NCBI GenBank assembly: GCA_963970005.1
Contig: CAXAMN010021773.1
Span: 215,892-279,891, forward strand
Source: Durusdinium trenchii
Taxonomy: Eukaryota; Sar; Dinophyceae; Suessiales; Symbiodiniaceae
DNA: 64,000 nt
Direction of reading: 5' to 3'
Within the stretch, counting starts at the first letter, position 1. Each line of letters begins with the position of its first letter. The notes beneath the pieces are model-generated. The model had not been told where the DNA came from, did no database searches, and saw only the letters and a program-made list of their open reading frames with translations. Position numbers and translations under genes: made by a program. Below are positions 21,786 to 30,786 of the stretch, in pieces.

Positions 21786-22080
21786 GAGTGCCTTTCCACG
21801 TGTGAGAAGGACATCAAAGCACGGGCAAGTCATCAAGACATTCTTGGTGATGGGTGCTGCTTTGAAAATGTAGAAGCCTTTGTAGACCAGACAAGCCTGG
21901 GGGAGATGCAAAAGGTCGCAAAGGCCAAAAAGCCAGATTTCAAGAAATTCGATCAGTGGTACCAAATTGCCAAGAAGGCTCCGCTGCAGAAGGAGGTGTT
22001 TTGTGCAAAGCACCTCAAGAAGCCCGGGGCTTTGTTGTTCCTCCAATCCTCAAACCTGTGGAATCCTCGTGTTTTTTGAG
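21786..22080 (+). CDS. Exon of C5-methyltransferase-like protein, N-terminal half of catalytic domain
   Basis: After a TA run and a gagctcag|G acceptor, a 97-codon frame opens with ECLSTCEKDIKARAS and continues through DILGDGCCFENVEAF to a Lys-rich stretch with VFCAKHLKK. An acidic-partner residue followed by a 'DI-GD-F' segment and a Cys/His stretch is the arrangement I expect between motifs II and IV of DNMT-like proteins. This assignment is inferred mainly from the next exon. The donor is not certain: the frame closes at TGA 22,078-22,080, so the exon probably ends slightly earlier. Confidence 0.5.
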
Positions 22081-22213
22081 CATTTTTGGGAACCCGTCTT
22101 TCAACCGGGCATCGTTGGGGGAGATGTGAAGGCACGCTAGGGCATGAACTCCCAAATCTTCAGGTGTTGTTTTCTGCTACTAGGTTGTTGGGATATGTGT
22201 CTTGTGGGGGGTG

Positions 22214-22244
22214 CAGTAAGCAGCATACAAAGGGTCTGCTTAGT
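22214..22244. repeat. Hairpin 3
   Basis: cagtaagcag and ctgcttagtg arms with one mismatch. It lies in the presumed intron before the exon at 22,348. Confidence 0.7.
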
Positions 22245-22347
22245 GCAAATGCTGAAACAAAGATTCATCAAACCCTCATGTACACCCTGAAAGCTACAAT
22301 TATATATAGATATATGGTATATACATATATATATATATAGCTATGAG

Positions 22348-22745
22348 GATTCCATGGATTTGTTGCAGACACTGATGGGTCCCTGTCAAAAACTTAGACG
22401 GTACATGGCTCGGAACAACACCAGTAAACAGCAACCTAGGATCTGCTTACTGCAGTCATCATTTCCAAGGTGTAAAGTGAGGAAACCATTCCTTGATCAA
22501 AGCGGGTCTATGTGCACTTCCTACTCCAGCATGGGAAGCGGCAAGGGCTCAGAGGATGATTGTGTGCTCCTATTTTGCATCTACTTATGCCATCAGTTCA
22601 AGATGAAAGTTCCCTTATTGGTTCATGAGAATGTCACCGGATTTATCTCAACCAGAATGGCAGATCTATGCGCAGAAAACGGCTACAAGCACATGAGCGT
22701 GAAGGTGAACCCTTCAGATTTGGGAATACCTGTTGGCCGGCCCAG
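22348..22745 (+). CDS. C5-cytosine methyltransferase-like catalytic exon (motifs IV, VI, VIII)
   Basis: This frame carries the ordered hallmarks of the C5-methyltransferase fold. There is a motif-IV-like SGSMCTSYSSMG with the catalytic-type Cys. A motif VI follows as HENVTGF, where the Glu normally protonates cytosine N3. Motif VIII is DLGIPVGRPR, with the RxR-type arginines. Family knowledge predicts transfer of a methyl group from S-adenosylmethionine to cytosine in DNA, in the nucleus. In motif IV the usual Pro before Cys is Met, so activity is uncertain. It starts after a tatgag|G acceptor. Hairpin 4 (22,422-22,452) lies inside the open frame and may mark a tiny intron. The exon ends at CCCAG, so that the next exon's G completes the Arg codon of RPR. 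Confidence 0.65.
22422..22452. repeat. Hairpin 4, inside an open frame
   Basis: cagtaaacag pairs with ctgcttactg (one mismatch), 11-nt loop. The unit from GT at 22,424 to AG at 22,454 would be a 31-nt intron with GT-AG ends. The frame also reads through it. Confidence 0.7.
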
Positions 22746-22865
22746 GAGGCTGGCTCGGGGGCTTTAACGGAAGGCTCATTTATATATATATATTTTTTTT
22801 TGTCGTGCCAGTGAGGATTATTTACACACACACACACACCCGTGTCCTCCGCAGCTATCTTCCAG

Positions 22866-23060
22866 GTATGACATATTCTATCTCTCCACAGTGCTGGAGG
22901 CAGTGGGGGACATCAACGAGCTCTACATTGAGATCTGCAAACACCTGAAGCAGATCCTTCCACGTGTCAAAGCCGCTGACCTGTTTTGGGAGGAGGATCC
23001 AGCGGCCCTTCGAATGGAAATGAAGCGCCATTGCTGCTCAGAGGCTACAGGACAGGGCTG
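22866..23060 (+). CDS. Exon continuing the methyltransferase-like protein
   Basis: After a tatcttccag|G acceptor the frame continues directly from motif VIII with YDIFYLSTVLEAVGD, then a helical stretch (ELYIEICKHLKQILPRVKA) and ADLFWEED. This is the right place for the variable region after motif VIII. The frame closes at a TAG near 23,063. The donor is probably one of the GT or GC steps in CAGGGCTGGTAG. It matches the preceding exon in phase. Confidence 0.55.
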
Positions 23061-23104
23061 GTAGCCAACATGGGTGGTCGAACCTCGCATGCACATGTCT
23101 GTAA

Positions 23105-23144
<40 letters not shown>

Positions 23145-23161
23145 CCACCTTTGCTCCTCAG

Positions 23162-23222
23162 GCTCCAGGACTTGTGTGTACAGAGGCTCTGACTGTGGTA
23201 GGGTTTCAGCCAATTGCCTCAT
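23162..23222 (+). CDS. Small exon, methyltransferase-like gene (provisional)
   Basis: After a TA run and gctcctcag|G, 20 codons read APGLVCTEALTVVGF and onward to a stop at TGA. If real, the donor is a GA step just before the stop, a non-canonical donor known in dinoflagellates. Evidence is limited to the acceptor and the frame. Confidence 0.35.
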
Positions 23223-23289
23223 GAGATCTTTGTCTTTTCCCTCATGGCTTCGATGGATTGTGACGCACGCCGTTTTGATTGCTCTTCAG

Positions 23290-23626
23290 ATGCTTCAAGA
23301 TGAAGACCTTGAACAGATTCTGAACCGCGCCGGAGATTTGAAGAATACGAGTCCCGAAGATGATTCCTGGAGCCTCATCAGTGAGCAAGAGTTGGAAGGT
23401 CTTGCTGCTACCTCACCCTGTACTCCTGCTTCTGAGAAAACCACTAGGACTAGGTCTAGCAATTCATCGTCAGCTCAAAAACACTGCCATCACACACGCA
23501 CAACTCGGAAAGGCTCGAACTATTTTCAGAGCCGTATCCGGTGCAAGGACTGTGGCATGCTTTTATTGGTTGAGCTGACAGAGGCTGGCCGCAGGTGCAA
23601 ATTCACTGGAAAAAACCGAAAGCAAG
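23290..23626 (+). CDS. Exon with acidic N-terminus and zinc-ribbon half-site
   Basis: It begins after gctcttcag and runs 112 codons to AAGCAAG|GTTGAG. Order of parts: acidic helix (MLQDEDLEQILNRAGDL), a Ser/Thr/Pro linker with SEKTTRTRSS, and a C-terminal IRCKDCGMLLLVE segment. The CxxC could pair with the CLDCG of the exon at 24,130 to make a zinc ribbon. I place it in the same transcription unit because of strand and spacing. Function is unknown. Confidence 0.5.
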
Positions 23627-23656
23627 GTTGAGATATCTAGTGGATAGGGTAGCTTG

Positions 23657-23781
23657 AAATGAACTGCCAAAGTGGCCAAAGCTGCAATTTGGAGAAGGGG
23701 AGAAGTGCTTTGCAAGGATCAAAAATAGGTGGTCAGAGACCTTCTTCGTTTGCCTGGGAGGGAGGCCGGCTTGTCACTGCA
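23657..23781 (+). CDS. Exon ending exactly at a hairpin splice donor
   Basis: The frame reads NELPKWPKLQFGEGEKCFARIKNRW split around FARIK, and on to RPACHC. It ends at TGCA|GTAAGCAG, which is also the start of hairpin 5. The 5' border is unclear because the frame is closed by a TGA just upstream. Composition is protein-like. The family is not recognised. Confidence 0.4.
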
Positions 23782-23808
23782 GTAAGCAGACTGCAGGGCT
23801 GCATACTG
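23780..23808. repeat. Hairpin 5 at a splice donor
   Basis: cagtaagcag pairs with ctgcatactg (one mismatch). The GT at 23,782 would be the intron's first two bases. Confidence 0.7.
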
Positions 23809-24129
23809 GGTATACATGTGTAAAACCCCAACGTTTTCAATTAGGAGAACATGAAATTCATGACAGCCCTAGTATATATTTGGATTTTGTCCAATAGGTT
23901 GACCAAACACATGTGCATATAGGTTCACCAAAACAATTGCCGGTGCTTTTTTGGCAGTGGGTTCCGAGTCTGGCTTCAGCAGATTTGTATAAACAAAAGC
24001 CAATAGACACCGCACACTATATATATATATATATATACACACACTGATGTTGCATACGCTTCCACCAATCAGAATTGAAACAATATGGGGACAAAGAGAG
24101 AAGGAGTGGATGTGTTGGACAAAGTTGAG

Positions 24130-24247
24130 AGAACCCTGGAGGATCAGCAGACTCTTGCGACATCTCTAACTGGCGGCCTTTGCTATCGCCATTTGAAGCA
24201 AAGAACCTGGATGGCTACATTGTGAAGTGTCTCGATTGTGGAGCCCA
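24130..24247 (+). CDS. Exon with CxxC zinc-ribbon half, ending at a hairpin donor
   Basis: The frame contains WRPLLSPFEAKNLDG followed by YIVKCLDCGAQ. It ends at GCCCA|GTAAGCAG, the start of hairpin 6, the cleanest example of a hairpin at a donor. The CxxCG complements the IRCKDCG of the exon at 23,290. An overlapping frame starting at an ATG at 24,085 is also open, but its reading is less protein-like. Confidence 0.45.
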
Positions 24248-24276
24248 GTAAGCAGAGCTCCCCATCTGCTTACTGG
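24245..24276. repeat. Hairpin 6 at a splice donor (perfect 12-bp stem)
   Basis: ccagtaagcaga pairs with tctgcttactgg without mismatch, 8-nt loop. The donor GT (24,248) is within the left arm. Confidence 0.85.
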
Positions 24277-24515
24277 TGGATGCAGTGCAAATACTTTGCC
24301 TTTCTGTTTGAAGCTATATAAACGTGCTTTGGTGTTGTGCAAGCCCCTCCCTCTCTCTATATATATACAGATGTGCATAATCACAATATATATTATGTTT
24401 ATGTATATGTATATTATTATGTATGTATTGATGTCTTCGCTGATACCCTTTCTGCATGGAAGGTTTCCTGAGAAATATGGCAGCAAGAGCTCTTCCCTGG
24501 AACCAGTTTTTGCAG

Positions 24516-24631
24516 TAGGGCAAGACCCGGTGGAGCGTTGTACCATGACGGCATCCGATGGGAACCTACCATGCTTCACAAGAAGTGGAACCAGGCGGAT
24601 GTACAATTCACGACTGTGACTTGGATGATTG
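24516..24631 (+). CDS. Exon of unrecognised protein (frame ambiguous)
   Basis: Between a gtttttgcag acceptor and an ATTG|GTGTAC donor, one frame reads ARPGGALYHDGIRWEP and on to TTVTWMIG. A second plus frame (24,430-24,619) is also open and protein-like, so the frame is not settled. It lies between the zinc-ribbon-like exons and the long exon at 24,733. Confidence 0.35.
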
Positions 24632-24732
24632 GTGTACAGTATATGTACAGAGAGAGTTCCATGTGTTCTTTTGTATGGGGGGGCGGGAAAAGGGAGATTG
24701 GGGCCCCTTGAAATTCTCGAATCTTGCTCAAG

Positions 24733-25128
24733 GAACCGGTGGATGACAGAGCGAGAGAAATTGGCTGCAAGCGGCTTGGCAGTCACTCCTGGGCAAACGT
24801 GGGAAGCATCAATATCAGATCACATTGATTGGTCGGCGCCTTTCAACTTCCATGCCAGAGCTGGAAATGGGAACCAGCTTCAAAATGCTGGCGTAGTTCT
24901 GCTTGCAGCTCTTGCTACCCTGCAGCTGAAGGATGGCTTGGAGGACTTGCTGAAGCTGGAGCCAGCTTCTGTGCCTGATGGACTGACGGAATCTCCCGAT
25001 GGAATGTTCCACTTGGAGGTGGGCTACCGCAAATTTGAGGTTGGAAAAGATAAGAAGCTGGCCCTGAACATGCACAAGATCTTCCATGAGTCTCGGATGA
25101 TGACCAGTCTGCTTTCTGCCCAAGGCAG
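24733..25128 (+). CDS. Exon of unrecognised protein, about 130 codons
   Basis: After a tgctcaag|G acceptor the frame reads NRWMTEREKLAASGLAVTPG, then a helix (NAGVVLLAALATLQLKDGL), then an acidic and aromatic segment (GMFHLEVGYRKFEVGKD), ending near QGS before a TA run. It looks like a folded domain with several helices, but I do not recognise it. It is part of the same plus-strand exon series. Confidence 0.5.
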
Positions 25129-25259
25129 TTGCTTCTGTTTGCATACTAATATGAATATATATATATAGAGATTCCAAAAATGTAACGTTGGTGGCTTGTA
25201 TATACAGTTATACATGAATATACGTTTATATATATATTAATATATATATATATATCCAG

Positions 25260-25688
25260 CATGTTCTGCTTCCTGGGGCGCATTGCTCAGGAGGAGAGGT
25301 TGCAAGTGGAGGGATTGACGGTGTCCGATTTGAAAGCACAAATGCAGAAGTTGGATTTGGACATGAAGGCTTTCAACAAGGCAAAGAACAAACAGGAGAA
25401 GAAGGACGTCTTCCTTGTGGCCTGGTTCAAGACATTTCAGTTGCCAAACCTCTCCGCGGGATCCGGCGCTTCTGCACAGGGTCCAGTGGCTACCAAGAAA
25501 GAGCAGCTTGCCGCGGCTGTGGCCTTTAAGGCTGATGTGGTGACCTCACAAATCTCTGAAGCTCCAGAGTATTTGGCGAAGATTATCCTGCTGCAAGAGC
25601 AATATCTTTCAGGCATACTGAGTGGCGAGAAGACTTTAGAATGCCGCAAGTCGGTCATTTGCCATGGACCGGAGGCTCAGCTTATATG
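25260..25688 (+). CDS. Exon with ASCH-like N-terminal half
   Basis: It starts after a TA run and tatatccag. The first 60 residues are charged and coiled-coil-like (LKAQMQKLDLDMKAFNKAKN). The C-terminal part reads LLQEQYLSGILSGEKTLECR, which resembles the opening of ASCH domains (PUA-like fold; typical 'yl.lIl.GeKtiE.R'). ASCH domains bind nucleic acids or nucleotides. The second half seems to be at the start of the exon at 25,991 (see there). The frame closes at TGA 25,687-25,689, so the donor is probably just before it or at CAA|GTAAGC at 25,729 in another frame. Confidence 0.45.
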
Positions 25689-25727
25689 AGCGTCAATGTT
25701 TTCTTGTTCAAACTGGCTATGGCCCCA

Positions 25728-25756
25728 AGTAAGCATATACCCAGGAGCTGCTTACT
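25728..25756. repeat. Hairpin 7
   Basis: agtaagca pairs with tgcttact. It is the first of two near-identical copies in one intron. Confidence 0.75.
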
Positions 25757-25824
25757 GCTGCTGATTTTTAATATGATATTGTATATGCACAAATATACAT
25801 AGTCATATATGTTCCTAGCACCCC

Positions 25825-25853
25825 AGTAAGCATATACCCAGGAGCTGCTTACT
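25825..25853. repeat. Hairpin 8, tandem copy of hairpin 7
   Basis: Same loop sequence (tatacccaggagc) as hairpin 7. A third, degenerate copy (agtcagcaaatacccag) lies just before the exon at 25,991. Confidence 0.75.
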
Positions 25854-25990
25854 GCTGCTATGTCTCTATGACATGTTTTATGATGTTGTGTATATATATA
25901 CATACACATATATATATATACACATATAGTTATATATATATATATGTTCCTAGCACCCAGTCAGCAAATACCCAGAACCTCCTTCACCAG

Positions 25991-27754
25991 GAAACCTTCT
26001 ACCTCGCCGTGAAGGACCAGATCCTGTGCAGAGCGTGCCTGAGCCACTCTATCCAAATCCTCAACACAGAGGAGTGGGAAGAGATCAGCGACCTGACCAT
26101 GTGCATTCAGCCACCCTATCCGTTTCCCTTTGTTGTTCATCGCGTCTCGGCTGTGCAGCCCTTGGTTCCAGTGCAATTCCAGAGGCTAGATGCTCAGATT
26201 GGTCGGGCTCTCTTCCGTCCTGTGCAAAATTCAGTTGGTGCCGCAGAAGACTCGTCAAAGAAGGATGTGAAACCTTCTGATGAGCCATCCAAGAAGAATG
26301 GCAAGCCCTCAAAGAAGGTTGTGACACCTTCTGATGAGCCATCCGAGAAGAATGGCAAGCCTTCAAAGAAGGATGTGACACCTTCTGATGAGCCATCCAA
26401 GAAGAATGGCAAGCCTTCTGAAACCTCGTGCAAGAATACCGGCAAAAGCAAGACTGAAAAGGAAAAAAGCTCAGCTTCCAAAGCTGTCTCTAGTATCAAA
26501 TTGCCAGCACCCGGGCTGCTTTCTGGCAAGAACGTCGAGGTGGCAGAGGTGATAGACCCAACCCAGCATTTGCAGCCGACAAGTGACCGCTTGGAACGGA
26601 AACGGGAATATCTCAAGAGAAAGGACCGCCAGCGAAGTCTGCACATATCTGGAGGATGTCTCGCGAACCTCAACAACATTTGCCTGCAAAGAAGTCCTAG
26701 CCCAACATTTGCCTGCTTGTTGGGAAAGGCTGAAGACGGCCACAAAGTTGATGTCAAGGGGCTCTTCATTCCAGCTTGGGAATGCCAAATTGATGTCAGC
26801 ACAAAGGCTGCTGTGGCGGCCATGGAGGACACAGCGTTGCAACAGCTGCTGGAAACCAAACAGGATGATGTGGTTGGCTGCTGTGTGGTGCGTCCAGAAT
26901 CTGAATCAAGTAGACCTACTTTGGAAGATTTTCGTTTGGCGGCCACATTCCAGCAAAGCATTGGTGAACACTTTATCACTGCTTTGATTGGACAGAGTCA
27001 GCAGGCAGCATTTTGGCGAGTCACAGATGCAGGATTGGAGGCTGCAACACAAGAATCTCAACATGAGCTAGACAAAAGCTGGCTGATTGAAATCCAAGCG
27101 GAGGTTCATTGGACTGGCCCCAAGTCCCTCTACTACTTCAAATGTGTTTCTGCTGACGCTGAAATCAACACCGACCTGTACCAGGCTGCCCGAGAAGGAG
27201 CTAGCAAATTCTGGAAGCAACCATCCAAGCGGGCCAAGTCTATTGCCAGTTTGCAAAGCCGGAGATCTGAGAGCTTGGACGGGTATGACAACGGCGTGTC
27301 TGCAAGGTTTACACACATTGCTGGGGAATTGAAGGTCTTTTCTGAGTTTCTCATTGAGCGCATGGGGGACCTAGCTGCCGGCATCAACAACATCGCTGAT
27401 GACTTTGAGCGTGTCCTCAACAAATTATCGCAGGCTAAGGTCTCTCTTGAGAATGCTGGCATTTGCAAGCTTCCCAACAATGCATCAGAAGCTGGACAAC
27501 TTTTGGCTGATGTGTTAGATCTGAAGCAGAAGGCCGAGCAAAGGAAAACCAAGTGGATTGAAGCAGGAGACCACAGCTTCAATGGCCACAAGTATGCCAA
27601 GAGGAGACGGACCGCGGGTTCTACTACCTCTTCGAAGTCAACGTCGACCCTAGAGTCCAAGGAATCTCTGTCAGCGGCTGACCCTAGCACAATGTCAGCG
27701 GAGGACAGCTGGGTCCACACACAACTTATACAAAATAGGGTGCCACTTGTGTAA
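25991..27754 (+). CDS. Long last exon: ASCH-like C-terminal half, charged repeats, unknown domain
   Basis: After a cttcaccag|G acceptor, 587 codons run to a TAA. Residues 1-75 continue the ASCH-like fold (FYLAVKDQILCRACLSHS and TEEWEE). Then come three perfect-period 18-aa repeats (SKKDVxPSDEPSKKNGKP, 26,255-26,416), Lys/Ser-rich linkers, and a longer globular region containing WLIEIQAEVHWTGPKSLYYF. A helical part (NNIADDFERVLNKLSQAKVS) and a basic KRRRTAG stretch that could be a nuclear signal follow. Upstream in the same frame there is only TA-repeat translation, so the in-frame ATG at 25,868 is not a credible start. It is probably the C-terminus of the transposon's first gene. The function of the globular region is unknown. 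Confidence 0.6.
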   Translation, partial: ETFYLAVKDQILCRACLSHSIQILNTEEWEEISDLTMCIQPPYPFPFVVHRVSAVQPLVPVQFQRLDAQIGRALFRPVQNSVGAAEDSSKKDVKPSDEPSKKNGKPSKKVVTPSDEPSEKNGKPSKKDVTPSDEPSKKNGKPSETSCKNTGKSKTEKEKSSASKAVSSIKLPAPGLLSGKNVEVAEVIDPTQHLQPTSDRLERKREYLKRKDRQRSLHISGGCLANLNNICLQRSPSPTFACLLGKAEDGHKVDVKGLFIPAWECQIDVSTKAAVAAMEDTALQQLLETKQDDVVGCCVVRPESESSRPTLEDFRLAATFQQSIGEHFITALIGQSQQAAFWRVTDAGLEAATQESQHELDKSWLIEIQAEVHWTGPKSLYYFKCVSADAEINTDLYQAAREGASKFWKQPSKRAKSIASLQSRRSESLDGYDNGVSARFTHIAGELKVFSEFLIERMGDLAAGINNIADDFERVLNKLSQAKVSLENAGICKLPNNASEAGQLLADVLDLKQKAEQRKTKWIEAGDHSFNGHKYAKRRRTAGSTTSSKSTSTLESKESLSAADPSTMSAEDSWVHTQLIQNRVPLV

Positions 27755-28497
27755 TGTCGCCACCTGATTAATCAACCCCCCCCTTCAAGGTCAACAAGGT
27801 TTGGGATTGCAGGGATTGGAGACCACATCCCCTTAATAAAGATGATGACCTGATGATGGATGATGGGCGATATGATTCTGTGTGAACACTGAGGCCTGTG
27901 AGAGGGGTACCCTTTGTGAGCTAGAAAACGTTAAGATTTTGATAGAGTTTTAATAAGGGAAAATTAAAAAAATTTGCTAGAGAGGTTTTTAGGGACCAGA
28001 AGATATTAGATACTAGCCAAAAAGAAAGTAAGAATATACAAATAGAAACCTCTGTCAACATTATACACATAGCAGACCTTTCATTCTGCTTAGAAGGGGT
28101 TGATCGGGATAGGAGGATTTGATCTTTGGTGGTTCCCTTTGCAGGACACCGGTGTGGAGTCAAGCAAGTCATGCACACCGCCGAGAGTCAAAGTGGAGGC
28201 GGGCTGCTGGATGTGTGGCTTACAGTCCAGGGCCTCTCAGTTTTATATGCAAGTATGTAACATATGAGTCGTACAAATATATATATATATATATATAATT
28301 TATAGAGGGAGAGAGGGAGGGAGAGACACCAGTCAGATGCAGTAACTAAAAACACACACACAATATATATATATATATAGACCGAATTTAGGGGTTTCCG
28401 ACATGGTGTTTGTATAATTGGGGAGTGTTATTTTTAATTGGCCGGGCACTAAGCAGAGACAAGGAATCTGCTTACTGGGGTCAGTGCCTGCCAGGAC
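27755..28497. other. Spacer between the two transposon genes
   Basis: No coding signal. AT-rich at 27,920-28,080. TA repeats lie at 28,279-28,297 and 28,360-28,378, with a GAGG-rich patch near 28,305-28,325. It probably holds the 3' end of gene 1 and the promoter of gene 2, but no known signal could be read. Confidence 0.4.
28450..28474. repeat. Hairpin 9, 24 bp before the transposase ATG
   Basis: taagcaga pairs with tctgctta, 9-nt loop. Here the hairpin is at the 3' side of the non-coding stretch. Confidence 0.8.
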
Positions 28498-29331
28498 ATG
28501 GACCCGGCACACTTGCAGATAGTTGCCTATGAGCCACCGGATGGGCAGCCTGAATTTGGCAATGATGAGGCAGGACGGGGGCCAGATGATGATGATGATC
28601 ATGATCCCGGGGAGCCAATTGAAGATGATGACGGACAGAAGAAAAAGCGTAACCTTCCCAAGACCAGGGCCCGGTTCTCCATCTACCAGAAGATGCAAGC
28701 TGTCAGGGAAGCCGAGCGCTTGATCGAGAGTGGGCTCAAGGTTGGGATAGAGAAGAAGGTCATGGATACTTTCCCGGAATTGTTCCGAAGTGCCAAGGGC
28801 AACCTCAAGACGGGCATGCTTGGCAGGTGGATTTCCCAAAGTAAGGCTCAGGAATGGCACAAGATACCCTTTGAGAAGATGTCAGCTGCTGATCGAGATG
28901 CAATAAAGGAGTTGCCAGATTGGATCCGGGAACCACTTGGTATGCAAAAGCGTATGCGATTCAAGGGTTCCAGCGATGTTCCTGCTGTTGTGAAAGAACG
29001 CCTTCTGAACATGGTGGAGAAAGTTGGTTGTGGGGGGAAGAAATCCAAACCTACTGCAGGCGTCGTGGTGACATCCAAGATCAAGGCAGAAGCAGATTCA
29101 ATGTTGGAGACCTACTGCAAGCACCTGGACAAAGTGGCGGCTGACGAAGGGAAAGACGCTCCACCTTGCAAACGGAAGGTGTCTACAAGGTGGGTCAACA
29201 GATTGTTGTTGTCAGCTGGCTACAAGAAGCGTGTTCCCAATACAGCAGGGGCATACTTACCCTATGATGACTCACGGATGATCAAGTCACGGAAGGCATG
29301 GCATTTCCGCAGGCAGGGGTTTGGGTTTTGA
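28498..29331 (+). CDS. Transposase exon 1: DNA-binding region
   Basis: An ATG follows a gcctgccag|G acceptor. The N-terminus is acidic (DDDDDHDPGEPIEDDDG), followed by a basic KKKRNLPKTRARFS. Helical segments then precede STRWVNRLLLSAGYKKR, which fits the second helix-turn-helix of CENP-B/pogo-type transposases ('vs..Wl.rfl.r.g'). This part would bind the terminal repeats and possibly the similar internal hairpin arms. The exon probably ends at the GT at 29,319 rather than the stop. It is followed by exons carrying the catalytic acidic residues. Confidence 0.6.
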   Translation: MDPAHLQIVAYEPPDGQPEFGNDEAGRGPDDDDDHDPGEPIEDDDGQKKKRNLPKTRARFSIYQKMQAVREAERLIESGLKVGIEKKVMDTFPELFRSAKGNLKTGMLGRWISQSKAQEWHKIPFEKMSAADRDAIKELPDWIREPLGMQKRMRFKGSSDVPAVVKERLLNMVEKVGCGGKKSKPTAGVVVTSKIKAEADSMLETYCKHLDKVAADEGKDAPPCKRKVSTRWVNRLLLSAGYKKRVPNTAGAYLPYDDSRMIKSRKAWHFRRQGFGF

Positions 29332-29417
29332 ACTATATCAAAAAATATATATATATATATATAGAGAGATTTTTAAATATTGTGGTGTATAGTATATAGA
29401 GGATGAAGAAGGGCCTC

Positions 29418-29446
29418 AGTAGGCAGACTGGGAGATTCTGCTTAGT
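29418..29446. repeat. Hairpin 10
   Basis: agtaggcaga and tctgcttagt arms with one mismatch, ending about 12 bp before the next exon. Confidence 0.7.
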
Positions 29447-29457
29447 GGCTCAGTGAG

Positions 29458-29707
29458 AGTATGTTGTGTTCATCAATCGTCCCTGGAGGATGGAGAGAAA
29501 CGTGAGGCTTGACATGTGCCTCAATTTCGACCAAGTGTGGAAAGCAGCATGGAGCCGTCCTTTCCAAGTCTGGTGCAAGGGGAATGAATTGGATTTGCAT
29601 GGGAAAAGGCATGCAGTCCAGCAGCAACTGGAAGGGCTTCAAGCAGGAAACAGGGAGTGGGAGACAAGAAGCAGAAGAGTGAAAGGACGGGGTTGCTACT
29701 TCCAACG
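29458..29707 (+). CDS. Transposase exon 2: first catalytic Asp
   Basis: The frame reads YVVFINRPWRMERNVRLDM and then LNFDQVWKAAW. The Asp at 29,529-29,531 is in the position of the first DDE-family catalytic residue (beta-strand followed by 'nfD.vw'). A Lys/Arg/Gln-rich helical segment follows, to the CAACG|GTGGTT donor. It is preceded by hairpin 10 and followed by long TA-rich intron sequence. Assignment relies on the next two exons supplying the remaining motifs. Confidence 0.55.
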
Positions 29708-29891
29708 GTGGTTTTTGGTTTGGAAATCTATATATATACACCAAAAGGCCCACTCAAATGACACAATTTTACATATATATATATATGTGTATGTATTAAG
29801 ATATATAATATCAATATATATACTATATGTTTATCAATCTTTACATATCTACATATATACATATGGTTTTGCAATCGCACCTCACCTGAAG
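29708..29891. repeat. TA-rich intron
   Basis: About 180 bp dominated by tatata and catata words. It carries no hairpin. Confidence 0.6.
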
Positions 29892-30251
29892 GCAAGGACG
29901 CTCGCGCAGATTGCGTGGATGGCAGCCGACATTCCATCACGATTGTCACATCAGTGTGGGGGAATGGCGAAGCTGGCCCGCTCTGCATAGTCCTACCATT
30001 AGGCTTTATTTCCGCTGAGGAGCAGCTTGCCTTACAAGAGCAGTTCCAGCCGGCTGTCCACTTCATTTCTTCTGGGCGAGGCACACACTTCATGAACTCA
30101 GACTCCGTCGTGGACTACTTGGAGAATGTGGTTGGGCCTTCTTTTGAGAGGCGAAGGGCCACTTTAGCTGAGCGCTACAACCAGTCATTTGAAGAAGAGT
30201 ATGGCGCTTTGCTAGCGGACAGTTTCACAGGTCACCACACAGAAACTGAAG
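29892..30251 (+). CDS. Transposase exon 3: second catalytic Asp
   Basis: It starts after cacctgaag|G and encodes a beta-rich run (SRHSITIVTSVWGNGEAGPL), PLGFISAEEQ, a helix and finally LLADSFTGHH. The Asp at 30,218-30,220 followed by xxxGHH matches the second acidic residue of the DDE_1/pogo family ('llD...sH'). It ends GAAG|GTTATG. Confidence 0.65.
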
Positions 30252-30439
30252 GTTATGACATCCAACGAACCCTGGCTTGTTATGCATATACATAGGTGAA
30301 CCATGGTGTATATTATATATAACTATATAATATGAAAACTTACCATGTGAAAAAATAAACACACGCGACTTTATATCGGGACGCTGCAATTTTCTGCATG
30401 TCCAAAGGTTGCTCCAACAGTTTTTGCGTGTTTTCTCAG

Positions 30440-30762
30440 GACAGGCTTTCAGCAAGCAGTTCCGAATCCTGCTTCCGGAGAAGCAGCCAGGGGGATGGTC
30501 AGCAGCAGGGCAGCCATGCGATGCATTTCATGCCCTTTACAGAAAATATATGAGCATCTACTCGGAAACCGTACTCGGGTACAGAAATGATTTGGTTGAC
30601 CGTGCTTTGGATTGTCCTCTTCTGATGTCAAACGGCAACGTCCACAAAGTTATGAGCCACAAAGACAGCATTTTGTCTTGCATTTATGGATGGCATCGCT
30701 TAGCAAAGTGCAGGGGTGTCCTGAGGCGGGCGTGGGAGGTGACTTTGCGGATGCTGTTTTGA
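30440..30762 (+). CDS. Transposase exon 4: third catalytic Asp
   Basis: After a gttttctcag|G acceptor: FRILLPEKQPGGWSAAG, then QPCDAFHALYRKY. The Asp at 30,520-30,522 in 'G.SA..QP.D' is the third acidic residue, so the enzyme is DDD, as is usual in the pogo group. A helical stretch and an Arg-rich segment (LRRAWEVTLRM) follow. Together with exons 1-3 this gives a complete set of catalytic motifs in the right order, so the transposase could be functional if spliced. Confidence 0.65.
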
Positions 30763-30786
30763 ACCAATGGAGCCTTTGCAAGCCCT

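Noticed and set aside
21609-22046. 145-codon minus-strand ORF in the transposon
   Set aside because: It overlaps the plus-strand exon 21,786-22,080, which has an acceptor and methyltransferase-like order. The minus frame contains TA-repeat peptide.
25868-25990. First 41 codons of the long frame ending at 27,754
   Set aside because: They translate TA repeats into Tyr/Ile. The exon is better started after the cttcaccag acceptor.
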